Positions 5,066 to 6,173 of a stretch of DNA of 6,173 nt are shown here, piece after piece. The notes beneath the pieces are model-generated. The model saw only the letters and a list, made by a program, of their open reading frames with translations, did no database searches and was not told where the DNA came from. The stretch lies in the NCBI GenBank assembly GCA_005884705.1, contig VBAF01000379.1, positions 1 through 6,173 on the forward strand, read 5' to 3'. This stretch comes from Alphaproteobacteria bacterium (GTDB lineage Bacteria > Pseudomonadota > Alphaproteobacteria > Reyranellales > Reyranellaceae). Each line of letters begins with the position of its first letter. The stretch's first letter is position 1. The position numbers and the translations under genes were made by a program.

Positions 5066-6173
5066 CTACTCCGCAGCCTTCGCCGTCGCCGAGAAGAAGC
5101 GGTTGTCCGGCCGCGGCAAGCCGAGATTTTCGCGCAAGGTCCGGCCCTCGTACTCGGTGCGGAACAGGCCGCGCCGCTGCAGCTCGGGCACGACCTTGGC
5201 GACGAAGTCGTCGAGCCCGCCCGGCAGGTACGGAAACATCACGTTGAAGCCGTCGGACGCATTGGTGACCAGCCATTCCTCCATCTGGTCGGCGATCATC
5301 GCAGGCGTGCCCATCATGCCCAGTCCGCCATAGCCGCCGAGCCGACCAGCGATCTGGCGCACGGTGAGGTTCTCGCGCTTGGCCAGGGCGATCACCCGCT
5401 CGCGGCCGCTCTTGCTCTGGTTGGTCTCCGGGATCTCAGGCAGCGGCCCGTCGGGATCGAACCTGCGCGCGTCGACACCAACCGCGATCGATAAAGCCGC
5501 GATGCCGCTGTCGTAGCTCACCAGGCTGTCGAGTTTCAGCCGCTTGTCCTGCGCCTCCTGCAGCGATTCGCCGATCACCACGAACGCGCCGGGCAGGATC
5601 TTGAGATGGTCGGGGTTGCGGCCGGCCTTGGCGGCGCGGCCCTTCACGTCGGCATAGAAGGCGCGGGCCCCGTCGATCGGCCCACCAGCAGCGAACACCA
5701 TCTCGGCCGTCTCAGCCGCGAGCTGGCGGCCCGAATCCGAGGCGCCGGCCTGCACGATCACCGGCCAGCCCTGGACCGGCCGGGCGATGTTGAGTGGCCC
5801 CTTCACCTTCAGGTACTTGCCGTTGTGGTTCAGCACATGGAGCTTGGCGGGATCGAAGTAAATGCCGGACTCGACGTCGCGGATGAAAGCATCGTCCGCC
5901 CACGAATCCCACAGACCGGTGACGACATCGTAGTACTCGCGCGCCCGCGCATAGCGCTCGTCATGCTCCATCTGGTCGTCCATGCCGAAGTTCTGCGCGG
6001 CATCGGGATTGGACGTCGTCACGATGTTCCAGCCGGCGCGGCCGTTGGAGAGATGGTCGAGCGAGGCGAAGCGGCGGGCGACGGTGTAGGCCGGCTCGAA
6101 GGTGGTCGAGGCGGTGGCAATCAGGCCGAGATGCTCGGTGTGCTGCGCCAGCGCCGGCTGGAGCGTCAGCGGA
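5066..6173 (-). CDS. LLM-class flavin-dependent monooxygenase, NtaA/SnaA/DszA type (partial)
   Basis: The frame is open to the right edge: 368 residues are visible and perhaps 70-90 N-terminal residues lie outside. The GTG at 6022 is internal, because the preceding 50 codons continue a conserved stretch that includes STTFEPAYTVARRFASLDH and SNGRAGWNIVTTSNPDAAQ. Further on are HDERYARAREYYDVVTGLWDSW, the GPLNIARPVQGWPVIVQAGAS segment (split here only by position), and a C-terminal tail ending ENLGLPRP. These mark the bacterial luciferase-like group that oxidises substrates such as nitrilotriacetate, dimethyl sulfide or dibenzothiophene sulfone using FMNH2 and O2. Such enzymes need a separate NAD(P)H:flavin reductase, which is not in the window. 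The substrate cannot be assigned. The gene is cytoplasmic, intact as far as seen, and converges on the SGNH hydrolase with no intergenic base. Confidence 0.93.
   Translation of the reverse strand, partial: PLTLQPALAQHTEHLGLIATASTTFEPAYTVARRFASLDHLSNGRAGWNIVTTSNPDAAQNFGMDDQMEHDERYARAREYYDVVTGLWDSWADDAFIRDVESGIYFDPAKLHVLNHNGKYLKVKGPLNIARPVQGWPVIVQAGASDSGRQLAAETAEMVFAAGGPIDGARAFYADVKGRAAKAGRNPDHLKILPGAFVVIGESLQEAQDKRLKLDSLVSYDSGIAALSIAVGVDARRFDPDGPLPEIPETNQSKSGRERVIALAKRENLTVRQIAGRLGGYGGLGMMGTPAMIADQMEEWLVTNASDGFNVMFPYLPGGLDDFVAKVVPELQRRGLFRTEYEGRTLRENLGLPRPDNRFFSATAKAAE

Noticed and set aside
3697..5247. Plus-strand open frame of 516 codons, longer than the SGNH gene it overlaps
   Set aside because: It is an out-of-frame shadow rich in Arg, Gly and Ala. 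The SGNH frame has the signal peptide, Shine-Dalgarno and all catalytic blocks.
5066..6022. Start of the monooxygenase at the GTG at 6022
   Set aside because: The preceding 50 codons to the window edge stay open and encode conserved family sequence, so the GTG is an internal Val and the gene is truncated by the window.
1..6173. CRISPR array, toxin-antitoxin pair, phage or defence genes
   Set aside because: No regularly spaced repeats and no reading frames with such motifs were found on either strand.

Overview
The window is GC-rich, about 70% in most lines I counted by hand. It looks like part of the chromosome of an alphaproteobacterium. The evidence is the GC-biased third positions, a tRNA-Arg(ACG) of the type seen in rhizobia and relatives, and a mix of a DUF4864 protein, a DMT exporter, a tandem-GNAT protein, a XynE-like SGNH hydrolase and an NtaA/DmoA-type flavin monooxygenase. 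The genus cannot be fixed from the sequence alone; a Hyphomicrobiales or Reyranella-like host is a guess.

Layout from left to right. Positions 1-100 hold no recognisable gene, but carry a short motif resembling an IS6-family terminus. Positions 101-1204 (minus) encode a complete acyltransferase-3 family membrane O-acyltransferase, visibly lower in GC than the rest (about 55-60% in sampled lines). Positions 1205-1375 are non-coding: an AT-rich pocket with a fair promoter for the acyltransferase, a small inverted repeat at the expected transcript start, and a stem-loop that pairs fully only in the minus-strand RNA. Positions 1376-1452 (minus) are tRNA-Arg(ACG) with encoded CCA. A short divergent region (1453-1559) carries the likely tRNA promoter. 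A secreted DUF4864 protein (1560-1994) and a ten-helix EamA exporter (2002-2883) form a probable two-gene operon. Positions 2880-3705 (minus) hold a tandem GNAT acetyltransferase broken by a frameshift, with an apparent loss of roughly 20 residues at the domain junction. Positions 3758-5065 encode an exported SGNH/GDSL hydrolase. Positions 5066-6173 (minus) encode a flavin-dependent monooxygenase whose N-terminus lies beyond the right edge.

The genes do not form one pathway. Four of the proteins are envelope-associated, exported or small-molecule functions typical of accessory metabolism: acyl modification of a surface glycan, metabolite export, ester hydrolysis and FMNH2-dependent oxidation. 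Both convergent gene pairs are packed to the limit: one shares a CTAG that supplies both stops, the other abuts as TAG|CTA. I found no CRISPR array, complete mobile element, phage gene, toxin-antitoxin pair or defence gene. Nothing here supports a previously undescribed multi-gene system. The most notable points are the broken GNAT gene and the compositionally distinct acyltransferase lying just beyond the 3' end of a tRNA gene.
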